Positions 35,480-46,927 of a stretch of 64,000 nucleotides of DNA are shown piece after piece. The notes under the pieces were generated by a model. The model saw only the letters and a program-made list of their open reading frames with translations. It made no database searches and had not been told where the DNA came from. The DNA is taken from positions 186,001 to 250,000 of the forward strand of contig JAKSYS010000004.1 in assembly GCA_022925895.1 (NCBI GenBank), in the 5' to 3' direction. Each line of letters begins with the position of its first letter. Position 1 is the stretch's first letter. The stretch comes from Fragilaria crotonensis (taxonomy: Eukaryota; Bacillariophyta; Fragilariophyceae; Fragilariales; Fragilariaceae). The position numbers and the translations under genes were made by a program.

Positions 35480-36334
35480 CAAAAATGGTTCCAGGCGCTC
35501 TTTCCGAACGCCGTGGCGTTCTGAAGCGAAATCCACACGGAGTCAGAGGATCTGCCGATCTCAGCGTCGACGCAAAGGGCTGCCACAAGAATTCTGCAGA
35601 CGCGGAAAATTGACAGTCCGATGCGACAATGGCATGAATTACACCCTTGAACCCAACCACGCAATCTTGGAGTTTTAGTTTCGCCAGAAGGACGGTACCG
35701 TGTCAAAAGGCAAGCTCGGAGGCAAAGCACCGACTCAACTTGTTGGCCTTGATGTTGTCTTGCAGCAAATTCAACGTTTCTGGCAAATCAGTCAGCAATA
35801 CAGTGGCCGTCGGCCATTTTGTGGCGATCCACAGACCGAGTGCGCCAGTACCAGCACCGAGTTCGAGGATGACCTGGTTCGAGAAATCAATCTCAGGACT
35901 GACAGCGAGTGCGTGAGACGCAGCAAAGCGACAGTCTCGATTGTTGGTGTTGTAGAAGTGTAACACGTTCCGGAAAGAACGGTGCACATCGCTGGAGCGC
36001 AGCCCCAGACGACACCACCGGTCCCTTCGATATTGTTGGAATGATTGGGCTGGAGTAGGTCCACAGAAGCCCCACATCCGGACATGCGAACAGTTGGTGC
36101 ATGCGAGCTGATACTGCTCGACGCGTCTCCATCAGGGATTATCAACTGCACAATCTCTCCGCGGTAGTCCGCAGATTCGGCAACGTGGACTTCATGAATG
36201 TGGTCAGGCACAAATATGGGAAGGTCGTCGGCGTCAGATGAGTCATCATCACTCTGACAGAATAATGCGTGCCAATTTGGCATGGAGTTCTCGGCATCGT
36301 TAGACGACGACGACGACGATGAGTTGTACGACAT
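35480..36334 (-). pseudogene. METTL21/FAM86-like lysine methyltransferase, disrupted
   Basis: Reading from 36334: a Ser-rich acidic N-terminus, then NIEGTGGVVWG, the typical entry motif of family-16 methyltransferases. A one-base shift near 36003 moves the frame; it continues as FRNVLHFYNTNNRDC, then VILELGAGTGALGLWIA (SAM motif I) and LLTDLPETLNLLQDNIKANKL (motif post I to II). A TGA at 35705-35703 then breaks the same frame, which resumes with LKLQDCVVGFKGVIHA and IVASDC, the motif before the catalytic turn. The family methylates lysines in chaperones and translation factors. The C-terminal end is unclear. Two lesions plus good conservation elsewhere mean either recent decay or sequence errors. 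The ORF upstream of the first lesion would make a useless 180-aa protein. Confidence 0.7.
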
Positions 36335-37051
36335 GGAGTTCGGCAGATATTTTGAAAAAGATACTGGAGTCGAAGTATAGCGATTTCCGATCAGCTGTCA
36401 TCGTCAACATCTTGCCGGTGGCCGACGCATGCCCGTCTGTCGTGCAGTCATGGTTTGGGCTTTAATGCACTCAAGGTAATTGTGAGTTGGGTGTTGGTCA
36501 TGACGGCATGACTATCATCACAATTACGACAAATGACACACGACACGATATCCATATGCATTGGATGTTATGCATCTGGAGTCTATGTCCCTTTTCTTGC
36601 TTGTACCCGTACTGCCGTGTGCATGTGGCACGTGCACCTTGGCTGTCCCGGTATGCAATATAGCGAAAGCCACTCCCTCAAAACTTACAAAAAGCGACCT
36701 CAACGGAACCATGCGTGTATCACGAGGAGTTTCATCGGAGATCCCTTTGCCGTGACTCGAATCTCATGGCCAACACGACCGTAGTACTCCTACTCAGAGT
36801 ACTACGTTTTTAACATGTGCATTCTGTCTTAGTTTTCAGTCGTGAAGCAAATGTGCATCGTGCAATAAGGGCACAACAACCGAAAAGCAATACCAGCTAC
36901 ACAGTCTACGCAGTCGTCGTGGAGGGATAATGAAATCATGATGTAATCTCGCAACGACGCTTGTAGATTCCTCGTCTGGAGCCACAGGACTGAGACGTCC
37001 ATCATCCTGGAAGAATTGCGACAAGCTCATTAATTTTGAAATCCTTTCAAC
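36335..37051. other. Divergent intergenic region
   Basis: It lies between the METTL-like pseudogene (-) and the ATP-grasp gene (+), so it should hold both promoters. No gene is supported. A GTACT-rich cluster lies near 36780-36805. Confidence 0.4.
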
Positions 37052-38713
37052 ATGTCACCCAACACGAATACAACCGACTCGATAATGATCCTCGTGGACT
37101 CTCCTGATCCTGCACTCGGTCGCCATAGAGTCTCCTCGTCGCTAGATGATTTTACAATGCTGGAACTTGCCGTTCAAGGAGCGGACGCCGCCACGAGGAA
37201 TGTTGGCGACTCGATCGTGCTTCGTGAAGTTGACCTGGCTGAAAGCACGAAGATTCCTCAATCTACACTCGTGATTGTCACAGAAACAGAAAATTTACGC
37301 GAAGATGCATGTGCTGTCGATGGTTCTACATCGTTGCTGCCGATGCTGTCCGACTTCGATATTTCATTTTCGAAACTTAAAGTCAGAGACTGGGATGGCC
37401 AGAAGTTCTACCGATTTTGTCAAGGAGGGGCTGGAATACAACAACAAGGATAATGACAAGATCATTATGCTTTCGAAAGTCCTTCCTCGATTCCTGCGGG
37501 AGGGAACGCCTTCCATAACCACGGTGCGTTGTTAAGTTCCTTGTTAGTTATTCTAGCATTGTTTTGTATACTGATATCCCTCACAACCATCTGCTTCTGT
37601 TCCAACAGCCAAGTTCTGTTCCATGATTGGCCAGCGCCAAAATCAACAAAGGTTAAGGCGATGCTGGGTCCATGCCGATACGCGCTCATGAACGGGTCGT
37701 CCTTTCCGGTTTTTCTACGAGACGGAACGCCACCTAATGGACTCATCGATCATTGGACCAGGACTGTCCCAGATATTCGGGTTCCCACATTCGCATCAAA
37801 GGTAACAGAGGACGATACTGTTTACGCATACCTTCCTGTAGAGCAAATCAGAAACCACGTCAACGATCCGATGATTCATTATCACTTGGCAGGCAAAGAT
37901 TCGATTGTACTCATGACGCAAAAGACAACCAAACTGCTCCCTGATACGCGCACTTCTCGCCCATGTGTTGTCAAGACGACACATTCTATGGGCAGCAAGG
38001 GCATCTTCATCATTCGAAACGACGAGGATGAAGCCCAATTCAAAAAGTATCTCATCGACTCTGGCAACCCGACTTTCGTTGTGACAGATTTCGTCGATAT
38101 CGCTCGTAATGTGGCTTGCCATTTCTTCATGCATCCCAACGGAACTAATGTGACATGGCTTGGATCCAACGAGAACAAACGATTGACTGATGGCACCTTC
38201 AGTTCCGATTCCTACTTGGATTCAAGCGACCAAGAGAGTCTGAAGAGAATGCAGTTGCCATTTGTTGAAGAGGTTGTGAAGTACTGTCATTCACTGGGTT
38301 TCTGGGGATTTTGCGGCATTGATGTACTGTTTGATTCCAAGGGACGTGGCTATCTGGTGGATATCAATCCTCGCGTCACTGGAAGTTGTCCGGCGCTCAT
38401 GACCCTTCACCGCTTCCGACAACACTTTGGCTTCAAGGTCGGTCTCTTCCGTAGAAGCGGTGACATCAACTTCTATGGAAGTTCTGACGATCTATTTGAA
38501 GCAGTGTTGGCATACAACAACGCCAACTCAGGCTCGAGTCGCATTGTGATCCACAGTGTGGTGCAACCCGACCGCCAGAAAGGCGCACCAGTGGTTTGTC
38601 GCATCAATATTGGTGTGTACGGTAACGATATGGACGAGTGCAGAACCGTGTTGAACCGATTCGCGGAGCCCAAACGCAGCGAGGTGCTGCGAGGGAATGA
38701 TAATCCTGCATAG
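37052..38713 (+). CDS. ATP-grasp domain protein, probably two exons
   Basis: Two coding parts: 37052 to about 37527, and about 37614-38713. The best intron keeping frame is 37528-37613 (GTTGTT to CCAAG), joining TTV to LLFHDWPAP; another donor at 37524 and acceptor at 37608 have better sites but break the frame. The N-terminal part also needs a one-base shift near 37400 (RDWDGQKF to TDFVKEGLEY), so this exon carries an indel or an error. The C-terminal part is a clear ATP-grasp fold: CVVKTTHSMGSKGIFII (lysine and glycine-rich loop), FVVTDFVDI, and FWGFCGIDVLFDSKGRGYLVDINPR, with the metal-binding D and N. Such enzymes join a carboxylate to an amine or thiol with ATP. A diatom peptide or amino-acid ligase is possible; the substrate is unknown. 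No signal peptide is seen at 37052. Confidence 0.7.
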
Positions 38714-38861
38714 GTAGCGCAGAGGTATTCATAAATTTAGTATATTACATGTTATCGTATATTCTATTCTTCCCCACAACAAATACCAGCCAGAGAGGAA
38801 GGAAAACGTCCCACTTCCATTGTCTCAGCGGATTTCAAAAGACGTGTCTGCCGCCAAACAT

Positions 38862-40286
38862 TTAATTGTTATTCGGGGCTCTGAGGAACAGGTTTTTCGA
38901 CTTGTTTGGCTTTTTGGTTGGAACCCTCCTTGTTGGTGCACGTGTCGTCGGCCGTGCGGTCGGTGAACGTGTGGGCGCGACGAATCGACCATTTGTGGAT
39001 GGTCCCGTGGCAGCGTTGGTTGGTGCACTCGATAGTCGACTTGTTGGTCGCTTTGTTGGTCGACTTGTTGGTCGATTCGTTGGTGCATTGATGGGCGAAT
39101 TAGTCCGCGCAGCAGACGGAGGAGTTGTCAGTGGACCAAGCACGAATGAACCTTGATCGCTTAGAGCTTGCCCATTCTGTACCCATTGAAGCGTGCGATA
39201 CGACGACGACGGAGATTCGGAGTAAAACGCCTTTGATGGACCTCCAGACATGGTCATGTCCCGCAAGACAACACCGAAAACACCGCCAGATCCTGAAGAC
39301 TGGATACCAACTTCGTGTGGTTGGTTACCTATTGTATTCACGGATCGAATGTTGTTGATATTGATGTTTCGGATGACTTCATCTGGTCGACCATTGAAAA
39401 TGTGGACGGAGCCTTGGCGATCCCACTCTTGATTCTTGTTTGACCGATAAAACAAGCCTCCATTTACTTGTACGTTGCTGACACCGAAGGTATCAAAATA
39501 TGGCTCGCTCCCAACGTACAGTGAGGCGGCGTCACTATCCTCGGCATAGAGATCATTCATGACGATGTCACGGGAACCGACGACTGAAAAGCCTCGACCA
39601 ATCTTTTGCAATCGGAACTTGGGTGACTGCAATACCATGTTGTTGACCTGCGATCCATCCCTCCTGTAGGACACAAATGCTACCCCATCATCTCCCGAGT
39701 TGAATATGCCTGGTCGGACGATAGTTCCAAAACTTGATGCCTCTGTGTTGTGAATGGCATCAGATCGAGTGTTTCTTACAGTCACACGGTCAATGAGATA
39801 ATCGTGGGTGTTGCCGACGTAGATGCCTGCAGCTGCAGCACCTTCGATGGTCACCCCTCGCACCACGATCCCGCGGGAGTTCATCAGTCGCAGCTTCATT
39901 TGTTCGTATCCCATCCACCGTGTTGTGGTGCTCTTCATTTCAAGCACGATGTCATCCATGATGACTCTGTCAGCGTTGATCCAGACTCCAGACCTTGCTT
40001 CGTTTGTCGCCAAAAGGCGACCACCTCCTTTGATTAGTAACGAAGGAACTGTTATCTCAACGATGTCGGAGTGGGCATAGGTTCGACCTGCTGGAATCAG
40101 CAGTGTTGATCCAGGAGGAGCGAGGGAGAAGGCTAAGTTCAGAGCGTCGGTATCATCCGTCACACCATCACCAACAGCACCGTAGGTATCCACCGATACG
40201 GACTGACCTGTGGCTAGCCCGATGAGCAAAGCGACTGTGCAGAGAAGCAGAAGGCGCCATGACGTGGTACTTGATTGGAGCATCAT
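38862..40286 (-). CDS. Secreted right-handed beta-helix protein (pectate-lyase-3-like) with Thr/Pro/Arg tail, copy A
   Basis: A 474-aa single-exon protein. Residues 1-27 are a signal peptide ending LIGLATG. The fold starts at once with VDTYGAVGDGVTDDTDALN and PPGSTLLIPAGRTY, the first coil of the pectate_lyase_3 family, followed by about ten beta-helix turns (VVRGVTIEGAAAAGIYVGN, LIDRVTVRNTR, IVMNDLYAEDSD). The segment NSGDDGVAF keeps a double Asp similar to the GH28 polygalacturonase motif, so a sugar-cleaving role is possible but unproven. Residues about 395-460 are APTNRPTSRPTKRPTS-type repeats, rich in Thr, Pro and Arg, probably O-glycosylated and wall-binding, as in other diatom surface proteins. 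It is divergent from copy B and nearly identical to copy C at 57.8-59.2 kb. Confidence 0.85.
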   Translation of the reverse strand: MMLQSSTTSWRLLLLCTVALLIGLATGQSVSVDTYGAVGDGVTDDTDALNLAFSLAPPGSTLLIPAGRTYAHSDIVEITVPSLLIKGGGRLLATNEARSGVWINADRVIMDDIVLEMKSTTTRWMGYEQMKLRLMNSRGIVVRGVTIEGAAAAGIYVGNTHDYLIDRVTVRNTRSDAIHNTEASSFGTIVRPGIFNSGDDGVAFVSYRRDGSQVNNMVLQSPKFRLQKIGRGFSVVGSRDIVMNDLYAEDSDAASLYVGSEPYFDTFGVSNVQVNGGLFYRSNKNQEWDRQGSVHIFNGRPDEVIRNININNIRSVNTIGNQPHEVGIQSSGSGGVFGVVLRDMTMSGGPSKAFYSESPSSSYRTLQWVQNGQALSDQGSFVLGPLTTPPSAARTNSPINAPTNRPTSRPTKRPTSRLSSAPTNAATGPSTNGRFVAPTRSPTARPTTRAPTRRVPTKKPNKSKNLFLRAPNNN

Positions 40287-40376
40287 GTTGGATTGTTTAA
40301 GGTTGTTTCGACTTTGTGAGAGGTATTAGTTTTATGAGTGAGGCCGTTTGAGTGATGGCCGAAGAATTCGGTGCTT

Positions 40377-40404
40377 AAAAATCTGAAATTCGTGATTCGG
40401 ACAT
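40377..40404 (-). promoter_or_regulatory. Shared upstream motif of gene A
   Basis: Read on the minus strand it is CCGAATCACGAATTTCAGAT followed by T's, about 90-118 bp upstream of the start codon at 40286. The same core lies at a similar distance before genes B, C and D. Confidence 0.55.
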
Positions 40405-41621
40405 GCAATGATATATATACGAGGCAAGGGCTTGACCGTCTACCGGTAGCTTCGTGTTTAAAGTGTCTAAGTCATTTGCGTCGGGCTTGCATGAATTGAA
40501 TAGTTTTTTGTCGTCACAACTCTACCGTAGGATTCAAGACAAAAATATTGTTCGAATATTGCCCGTATATGTAGGTCACGTGGTATACCGTCGTAGTACA
40601 CACCATGTGAAAATGCTCGACCCACTTTCGGTCAAGGACTACCGGTACATGTACTCCACAAGTCTAGTTTGCGATCTCCGCATAATTATGGAAGTCCTTT
40701 CGATCGTTCCCAGGATATTTTCACCCTCGAGTGTATCATAGTACATTTATGGAAGAAACAAACGGCAGATCGGTCATTCTGGGGTTAAGTTATTACTCCG
40801 AGTAGTTCGCATACAGTACATAGCAGGCGCAATTTAAGCTCTGAGACCGAAATGTGTAGGACACACTCAGAACAATTGCATTGTACTGTAGTTGTACTAC
40901 TACCGGTAACACTGGAATACTTTCTCCGTTTGTAGGCTGTACAATTGAGAGTGAAATGTACTACACTATCTACCGGTAGTGCTCGAAGGTAATCCAGTAC
41001 AGAAATGCAAGTAGAACTGGTTTCTGATACTGGTGTACTTGCAGTCTCGGAGTTTCTTCATCAGGAAGGCCTGGTAAAACTCTTGGGTAACGCACCTCTT
41101 TGATTGGTATTATTTGTCTGTAGAACGAACGAGATGTAATCTGATTTTAGAGAGAATTTGCCCACCTTGCAGGTGGACATGGTGGGTATATGCTATATGC
41201 ACTTTCGATATTTCAACGATATAAGCGAAAATGACGAAAAAAATGCCCATTTGCTACAGTGTTCAGACACATATGCCTGGATCTCTGAATCGCAGTTCGC
41301 AGTTCGCAGTCAGCAGTCAGCCTCTCAGATCTCGGACCCATCTCTAGCTTCGCAGTCACGAATTAAAGCATGATCATTATACCGAAGGGGATTTGTACGT
41401 AGAAATGCAGGAGAGTTGAATCTTCACAAGTCACATTTTCTGTACGTTGTCTCATTCATGAGTTGAGAAAGTACTCGAACGACGTTTTTGTCACACATAC
41501 CACATACCACATAATCGATATGATAACAAGTCGATGTAAGTATGCATAGATCATAAATGACCAATGACTGTGACAATTCAAACACGAAGTTTGGACAGTT
41601 AAGCTCCTCGAATATGTTTCT
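40405..41621. other. Spacer between genes A and B, GTAC and TACCGGTA rich
   Basis: No gene. Three TACCGGTA octamers (40441, 40901, 40971) and many GTACT/AGTAC words. Between 41285 and 41340 there are short CGCAGTT and CAGTCAG tandem repeats. Confidence 0.5.
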
Positions 41622-41645
41622 TCGAGTCACGAACTTCAGATTTTT
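41622..41645 (+). promoter_or_regulatory. Shared upstream motif of gene B
   Basis: TCGAGTCACGAACTTCAGAT followed by T's, about 102-125 bp upstream of the start codon at 41748. It aligns with the inverted copy before gene A, so both divergent genes see it in the same orientation relative to transcription. Confidence 0.55.
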
Positions 41646-41747
41646 ACGCAGCACATTCTTCGATCACTAATTCGAAACACTTATCATAAGACTAGTATCG
41701 AGTATCGAGCACGGAGTCGATTAAACGATTGACAGAATCCAACAATC

Positions 41748-44207
41748 ATGTTCGGATCAAGTATCGCTTCATCGCGTCAGCTGATTCTATGCGCATTGGC
41801 TCTGTTCCTCTGTCGCGCAACAGGACAGACTCTCTCCTTGGAGAACTTCGGAGCTGTGGGAGATGGTGTGACGGATGACACCGTCGCCTTGAATTCAGCC
41901 TTCGCTCAAGCTCCTCCTGGTTCAACAATCCTGATTCCAGCAGGTCGAACATACGCCCACAATAACATCGTTCAGATAGGGGTCCCAGACCTTAAAATCA
42001 CCGGTGGAGGTCGCCTTCTTGCAACCAATGAAGGCGGATCGGGAGTCTGGATCAGTGCTGACCGTGTCGTCATGCAAAACATTGTTCTCGAAGTGAAAAG
42101 CACCACGAGTAGGTGGTATACATATGAGTCAATGAAGCTGCGCTTGATGAACTGTCGCGGAGTCGTTGTGCGAGGAGTCACAATTCAAGGGTCAGCATCA
42201 TTGGGCATCCATGTAGCCAACACCTACGATTTCATTCTGGACAAGGTCATCGTGAGAAACACTCGTGCTGGCGCTATTCATATCACTGAAAAGTCTAGCA
42301 ACGGGACTCTTCTCCAACCACAAACATTCAACTCAGGCGATAGCGCCATTGTTATTCAGTCCTCGAGGAAGGACGGAGGCCAGGTAAACAATATTGTGTT
42401 GCAATCCCCAGCAGTTCGACGCGGTACAAAAGGTCTAGCGTACGCAATATTGGGTTCCCGTGACATTGTCATGAATGACATCTATGCTGAAGATAGCGAG
42501 ATGGCCGCACTGTACATATCGGCTGAGAGTTCAACGAATACCTACAGTGTCAGTAACGTGACGGTGAATGGTGGTACGTTGGTTCGTTCAAGCAAGAACC
42601 TAGCAGCCTCCCATGGCTCAATTATGATCTACAACGGCCGGACTGATGAAGTCATCGAAACATCACCATTAACGACGTTCAGTCAGTCAATACCACAAAA
42701 TCTTTACCGTATGAAGTTGGGATTGTATCGTTTGGCTCAGGCGGTGTTTTCTGGGTTGACATTCGAAACATGAAGATGAATAGGGGACCATCACAGGCAC
42801 TGTACTCAGGTCCCTTGTCGTCATACCGCGCATTTCACTGGATCAAAGACGGTCGAGTGCTTAAAGATCTCATCGGATATGGAGGCTTATCCATCCTTCA
42901 CCCCAGAGCAATACGGCGCAGTTGGTGATGGCGTGACTGATGACACCGACGCCTTGAACACATTATTCTCGCAGGCACCCCCAGGAGCTACGATCCGGAT
43001 TTCCTCGGGTAAGACCTATGCCCACAACGACATTGTGGCGATTCGAGTCCCAGCGCTCGTCATCAAGGGGGGTGGTCGCCTTCTGGCGACGAATGAAGCC
43101 AGATCAGGAGTCTGGATCAACGCTGACAGAGTGGTCGTCGACAACATTGTCCTCGAATTGAAAAGCACCACGAAACGTTGGATGGCATACGAGCAAATGA
43201 AGCTGCGCTTGATGAACTCCCGAGGCGTTGTTGTGCGAGGCGTGACCATAGAAGGTGCAGCAGCAGCTGGCATTTTCGTGGGCAACTGCGTTGATTTCAC
43301 AATAGATCGCGTCGTGGTCAGAAACACTCGCGCTTCTGGTATTTACATAACTGAGGGGTCAAGCTCCGGGAACATTCTTCGACCCCAGGTACTCAACTCG
43401 GGTGGAGACGGCGTAGCATTTCTGTCGCAAAAAAGCCACGCAGTACAAGTCAGCAAGATGTTCCTGCAATCGCCTAGGGTCATGTCTTGCCCCTCGGGTC
43501 GAGCCTTCTCTGTTGTGGGTGGCCGAGACATCATCATGAACGATATCTACGCTGAGGATACCGATGCCGCAGCACTGTATATTGCTGCCGAGCCATCAAT
43601 CAACAGCTATGGAGTCAGCAACGTGAAGGTAAACGGTGGTGTGCTCATTCGGTCCAACCAGAATCAAGCAATCGGCCATGGTTCCATCATGGTTTACAAT
43701 GGCCAGCCGTATGACGTCATTGAAAACATCAGCGTCAACAACATTCGGGCGGAGAATACGAAAAACTCACAGCCATGGGAAATGGGGATTATCATGACTG
43801 GGTCGGGCGGTGTGAAGAGAATCGAATTGCGAGACATAATCGCTGTAGGAGGTCCCTCACTGGTTCTCAACGCTCAAAATGATTTGTCAATGTTAAGGAC
43901 GGAGCGAATTGTTCAAGATGGACGAAGACTGGCAGATAAGGTTGGATACAGTGTTGAGTGGACCAGTGCTCCGTCGTATGCACCAACTCGGCCGCCTGTG
44001 CCTGTCTCTCGAGCTGGTCGCCAGCTGTACGTTCGTCGAGGTGCTCGAAATGAGCAGTCACTGAGTGATATGTTCATAGACATCGTCTTATCCTACCCTC
44101 ACAGCTCACCTGAGAATGGAGTACTGCAATGCTGCAATACTATTGAGATTTCGAGGCAACGATACGGCGACAAAGTCCTGTTGTGCACAATAGTTGTCAG
44201 TGTATAA
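41748..44207 (+). CDS. Secreted two-domain beta-helix protein, copy B (indel-disrupted)
   Basis: The signal peptide (MFGSSIASSRQLILCALAL...RATG) is followed by two pectate_lyase_3-like domains in tandem: domain 1 from LENFGAVGDGVTDDTVALN, domain 2 from PEQYGAVGDGVTDDTDALN at about 42900. Compared with copy D it lacks one base near 42656, three near 42810 and two near 42882. The first shift causes a stop at 42771-42773, yet after the third change the original frame is restored and stays open to 44207. Domain 1 has NSGDSAIVI and domain 2 NSGGDGVAF where genes A and C have NSGDDGVAF, so the possible catalytic Asp pair is lost in both. There is no Thr/Pro tail; the C-terminus is short and basic. 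Function may be binding rather than cleavage. The changes sit at or near short runs, so errors are possible. Confidence 0.7.
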
Positions 44208-46831
44208 GAATAGATCGTATGTATGACCAAGGAACTTTTTGTTTTGCATTAATGTGCCATCGCCTTATGTTGTGTATTTGGTTTATGCACTCAGAGGTCA
44301 GAGCATTCGTATCGTTTTGGCCGTGTATCAAAATCTGACCCCAAGGTACAGTACATTCAGGGGCATGGAGCTCGTTGCAGAGTCTGTGTCGAAACGCCGA
44401 GGCATAGCAAACATCGTACACCACTTGGTCCAGAGTCCAGACCCTGACTGAAGTCGTAAAAAAGCTCATTCTCGAGAAACGATCCCGTAGTTTAGAAGCA
44501 AAGTTATATTGACTTTGACCTTGGTCTTAACCAACTCCGTTCGCGCTTCGTACCTCTAGATCTGCACCAGGTTAAGAGCCCTCTAATGTCTATCCTCCCG
44601 AAGGGGTTATTACCCCCGCATTCGCCGATCTCGGATATTCCTTGCCTTATCTTGAACAATGTCCATTGGACTCCATACTTGGCCTTTCTCCTTGGAACAC
44701 TGAAAGGTTTCATGGTTTACATAGGCAATTTCTTAGAATTGTTTTGTAGTTGAGTTATAAAACAAAATCTCAAGCTAAAAACAATGCATGTATTTTTGTC
44801 ATTCAGCATTTTTGACCATGACGTCACATCACGTACAGCTCGCAATGTTCAAATCCAAGTGAGCCCAAAAATGGAAGAAATGATTATCATGACATTGCTG
44901 AAGCAAATGCTGATGACAGTGGGATCCATGCTATCTTGACTATTGGGTAGCCAGAGATGCAACATGAATGTTGATTTCAAAAATGAAACGACAACAAGGT
45001 CTCGAAAAACGGTGACTGTTCACTAAATTTCCCACTCCTTTTGCACCTTTTAAGTTCATTGAGGCCAGAAATATATTAATGAGGCATTAAAAGATCATAG
45101 AAGGTGGCCCACAGGGTGGTATAGAAGATTACATTGAAGTTCTGATGGGCCTTGACCGACACCATTTCTTCAAGCTTTCCCAAATCAGTAGTGCAAGCCA
45201 TTTGGAATTTCAAGCTTGCAGTTCTGCACTTGCTACTTGATAGCTTACTTGTGTAATGGGAGAGGTCCGATCTGGTGTTTTCATTAGCATCAAGATGTTC
45301 ATATTGACCATCATGGTCAACTCTGCTGTCGTTTTTGAGTAGATAGCAGTGATGAACCTATGATGAGGTTAATTAAGGCATATGATGGGCTAAATTAAAG
45401 CAAATCATGGACCATGAGGATAGACACTAGAGTAGAGCAACATGATTACTTTCTGTGAGATCCAGCAGTACACCACAATGTACGCAGGCTGCAAGATTCA
45501 GTAAGTGTCGTGACAAGTGTGAGGATTCGACTATATCAATCTTTATGCATGGCAATTGACCATATTGCTCAAAGCCATTGATATGACCCAGTTTGTATAT
45601 CTTGTAACTGGAGGAAGCAGGGTAGTAGTCTTGGCCATCTAAAGGAGTTCCCCAGTTATGGGTTGGTGCCCAAGGTACTCATCACTGGTTGCTGTGTTGA
45701 GGCAGCACTCAAGAAGGTACTAGCTGAAGAATTTCAAGAGAAACTATTTTACTAAGTCAGTGAGCCGTTCAAGGCTGCAGATTGCATTGCTCAGAGGACT
45801 ATCCCAGATGGAATGCATGGTCAGCAATGCTGAAATCAATACCATCATCATGTTGACCCAGTGAGTGAGGGCATGTTGGGATTTATGAGCTACAGAGATT
45901 GAAATCAGAGTATTGGGTCTAATATAAGATGATATTTCACTTCTTGCTCCTTTTAGTGTCCAAACCAGAACAAAAGATTATATCTTTGTTGCCAATAATG
46001 TGATTTCTCTTCTTGTCTTCATCCCATTCTGTGGTCATGGCCCTGTGATCATGACTCCTCATCCGGATCGCCTTGAGCAGGGCTAGTACATACGTAAAAT
46101 CAACCAGTAGCTAGCTACATACTAGAGAGCACGATCCTTGTCATAGTACGGAAACTCCTGGTAACACATCCGGACCACCATATGATTGCTTCTTTGTAGT
46201 TTCAAAGGGTGACAGCAAGGGCAATACTCTTTGCTTTGGCCCAATACAGTATGTTATTGTGTGATTTGCTCTGTGCTCCCATTCCAAGTTTACCATGGAA
46301 TGCATCAGACCTTTGTATGACATGGCTTGTACTATCTAGACAAATGCTGGTTTTCCTCCTCAAGGTGCTGCTTCAGTGGCTTCCCTGAATAGAAGTGGTA
46401 CTGGAGTATTGCTGTACATTGAGGTTTTGATCATCAACCAAATAGGGAGTAACGTATGGTCAGTTATCTTGACAGACTTTCAGTCGTACAAATAGTTATT
46501 TTCCGATCTCCTCATCCATCCAGGTCTATTTTACAAATTACACATTACTACACAAGTGGACAATAAATCATTTCATAAATACTCGGGAATCAAATCCCAC
46601 TTATCAATTGCAATGATTGTTTTCCTGTTGTTCTTCACTGCAATGACTGTTTTCATGTTGAAACTTAATGAAGATGATCATTTAGTCACCCAACCCCAAC
46701 ACTTGTTTGGCTCACACTGCTCTCTTCAGATGGGCATTTTCTCTGAAACATGCTCTTCAGATGAGCATCATTTCTTTGTGTTTCTGGTGTTCTTCAGAAA
46801 AGGTTGATCACCCATTACACATTGATGACCA
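44208..46831. other. CpG-depleted intergenic block, left flank of the LINE
   Basis: From about 44900 the sequence is poor in CpG: I count 3 in 45061-45480. No protein family is recognised. This looks like an old decayed repeat. The LINE is inserted at its right side, and similar CpG-poor sequence continues after the LINE at 56030-56500. Confidence 0.5.
46818..46831 (+). repeat. Left 14-bp target site duplication of the LINE
   Basis: CACATTGATGACCA at 46818-46831 recurs exactly at 56016-56029, directly after the 3' end of the LINE. Confidence 0.85.
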
Positions 46832-46927
46832 CACAGTTTTCTGGTTTTAGTCTTTGCGCACGTTCTGTACGTCGTTCGTGATTGCGTATCTGGAATAGGA
46901 AGTTGTCGCGTACCCGTAAGCTTGACC

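Larger units (their letters stand above)
38868..44407. repeat. Segmental duplication, unit 1 (beta-helix gene pair)
   Basis: It matches 57803-62734 in gene order, orientation, leaders and 3' regions. The left edge is near TCTGAGGAACAGG (38880 and 57810). The right edge is near GTCGAAACGCCGAGGCATA (44407 and 62733), after which the sequences diverge at once. The spacer between the two genes is 1461 bp here and 892 bp in unit 2; the extra part is GTAC-rich filler. Confidence 0.85.

Noticed and set aside
38866-39156. Plus-strand frame over the tail of gene A (LVGRFVGRLVGRFVGAL)
   Set aside because: It is the antisense reading of the Thr/Pro/Arg repeats of gene A; the same shadow occurs over gene C.
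44500-44720. GC-richer stretch with short inverted words, considered as an RNA gene
   Set aside because: It does not fold as a tRNA, and no rRNA or snRNA signature is seen.
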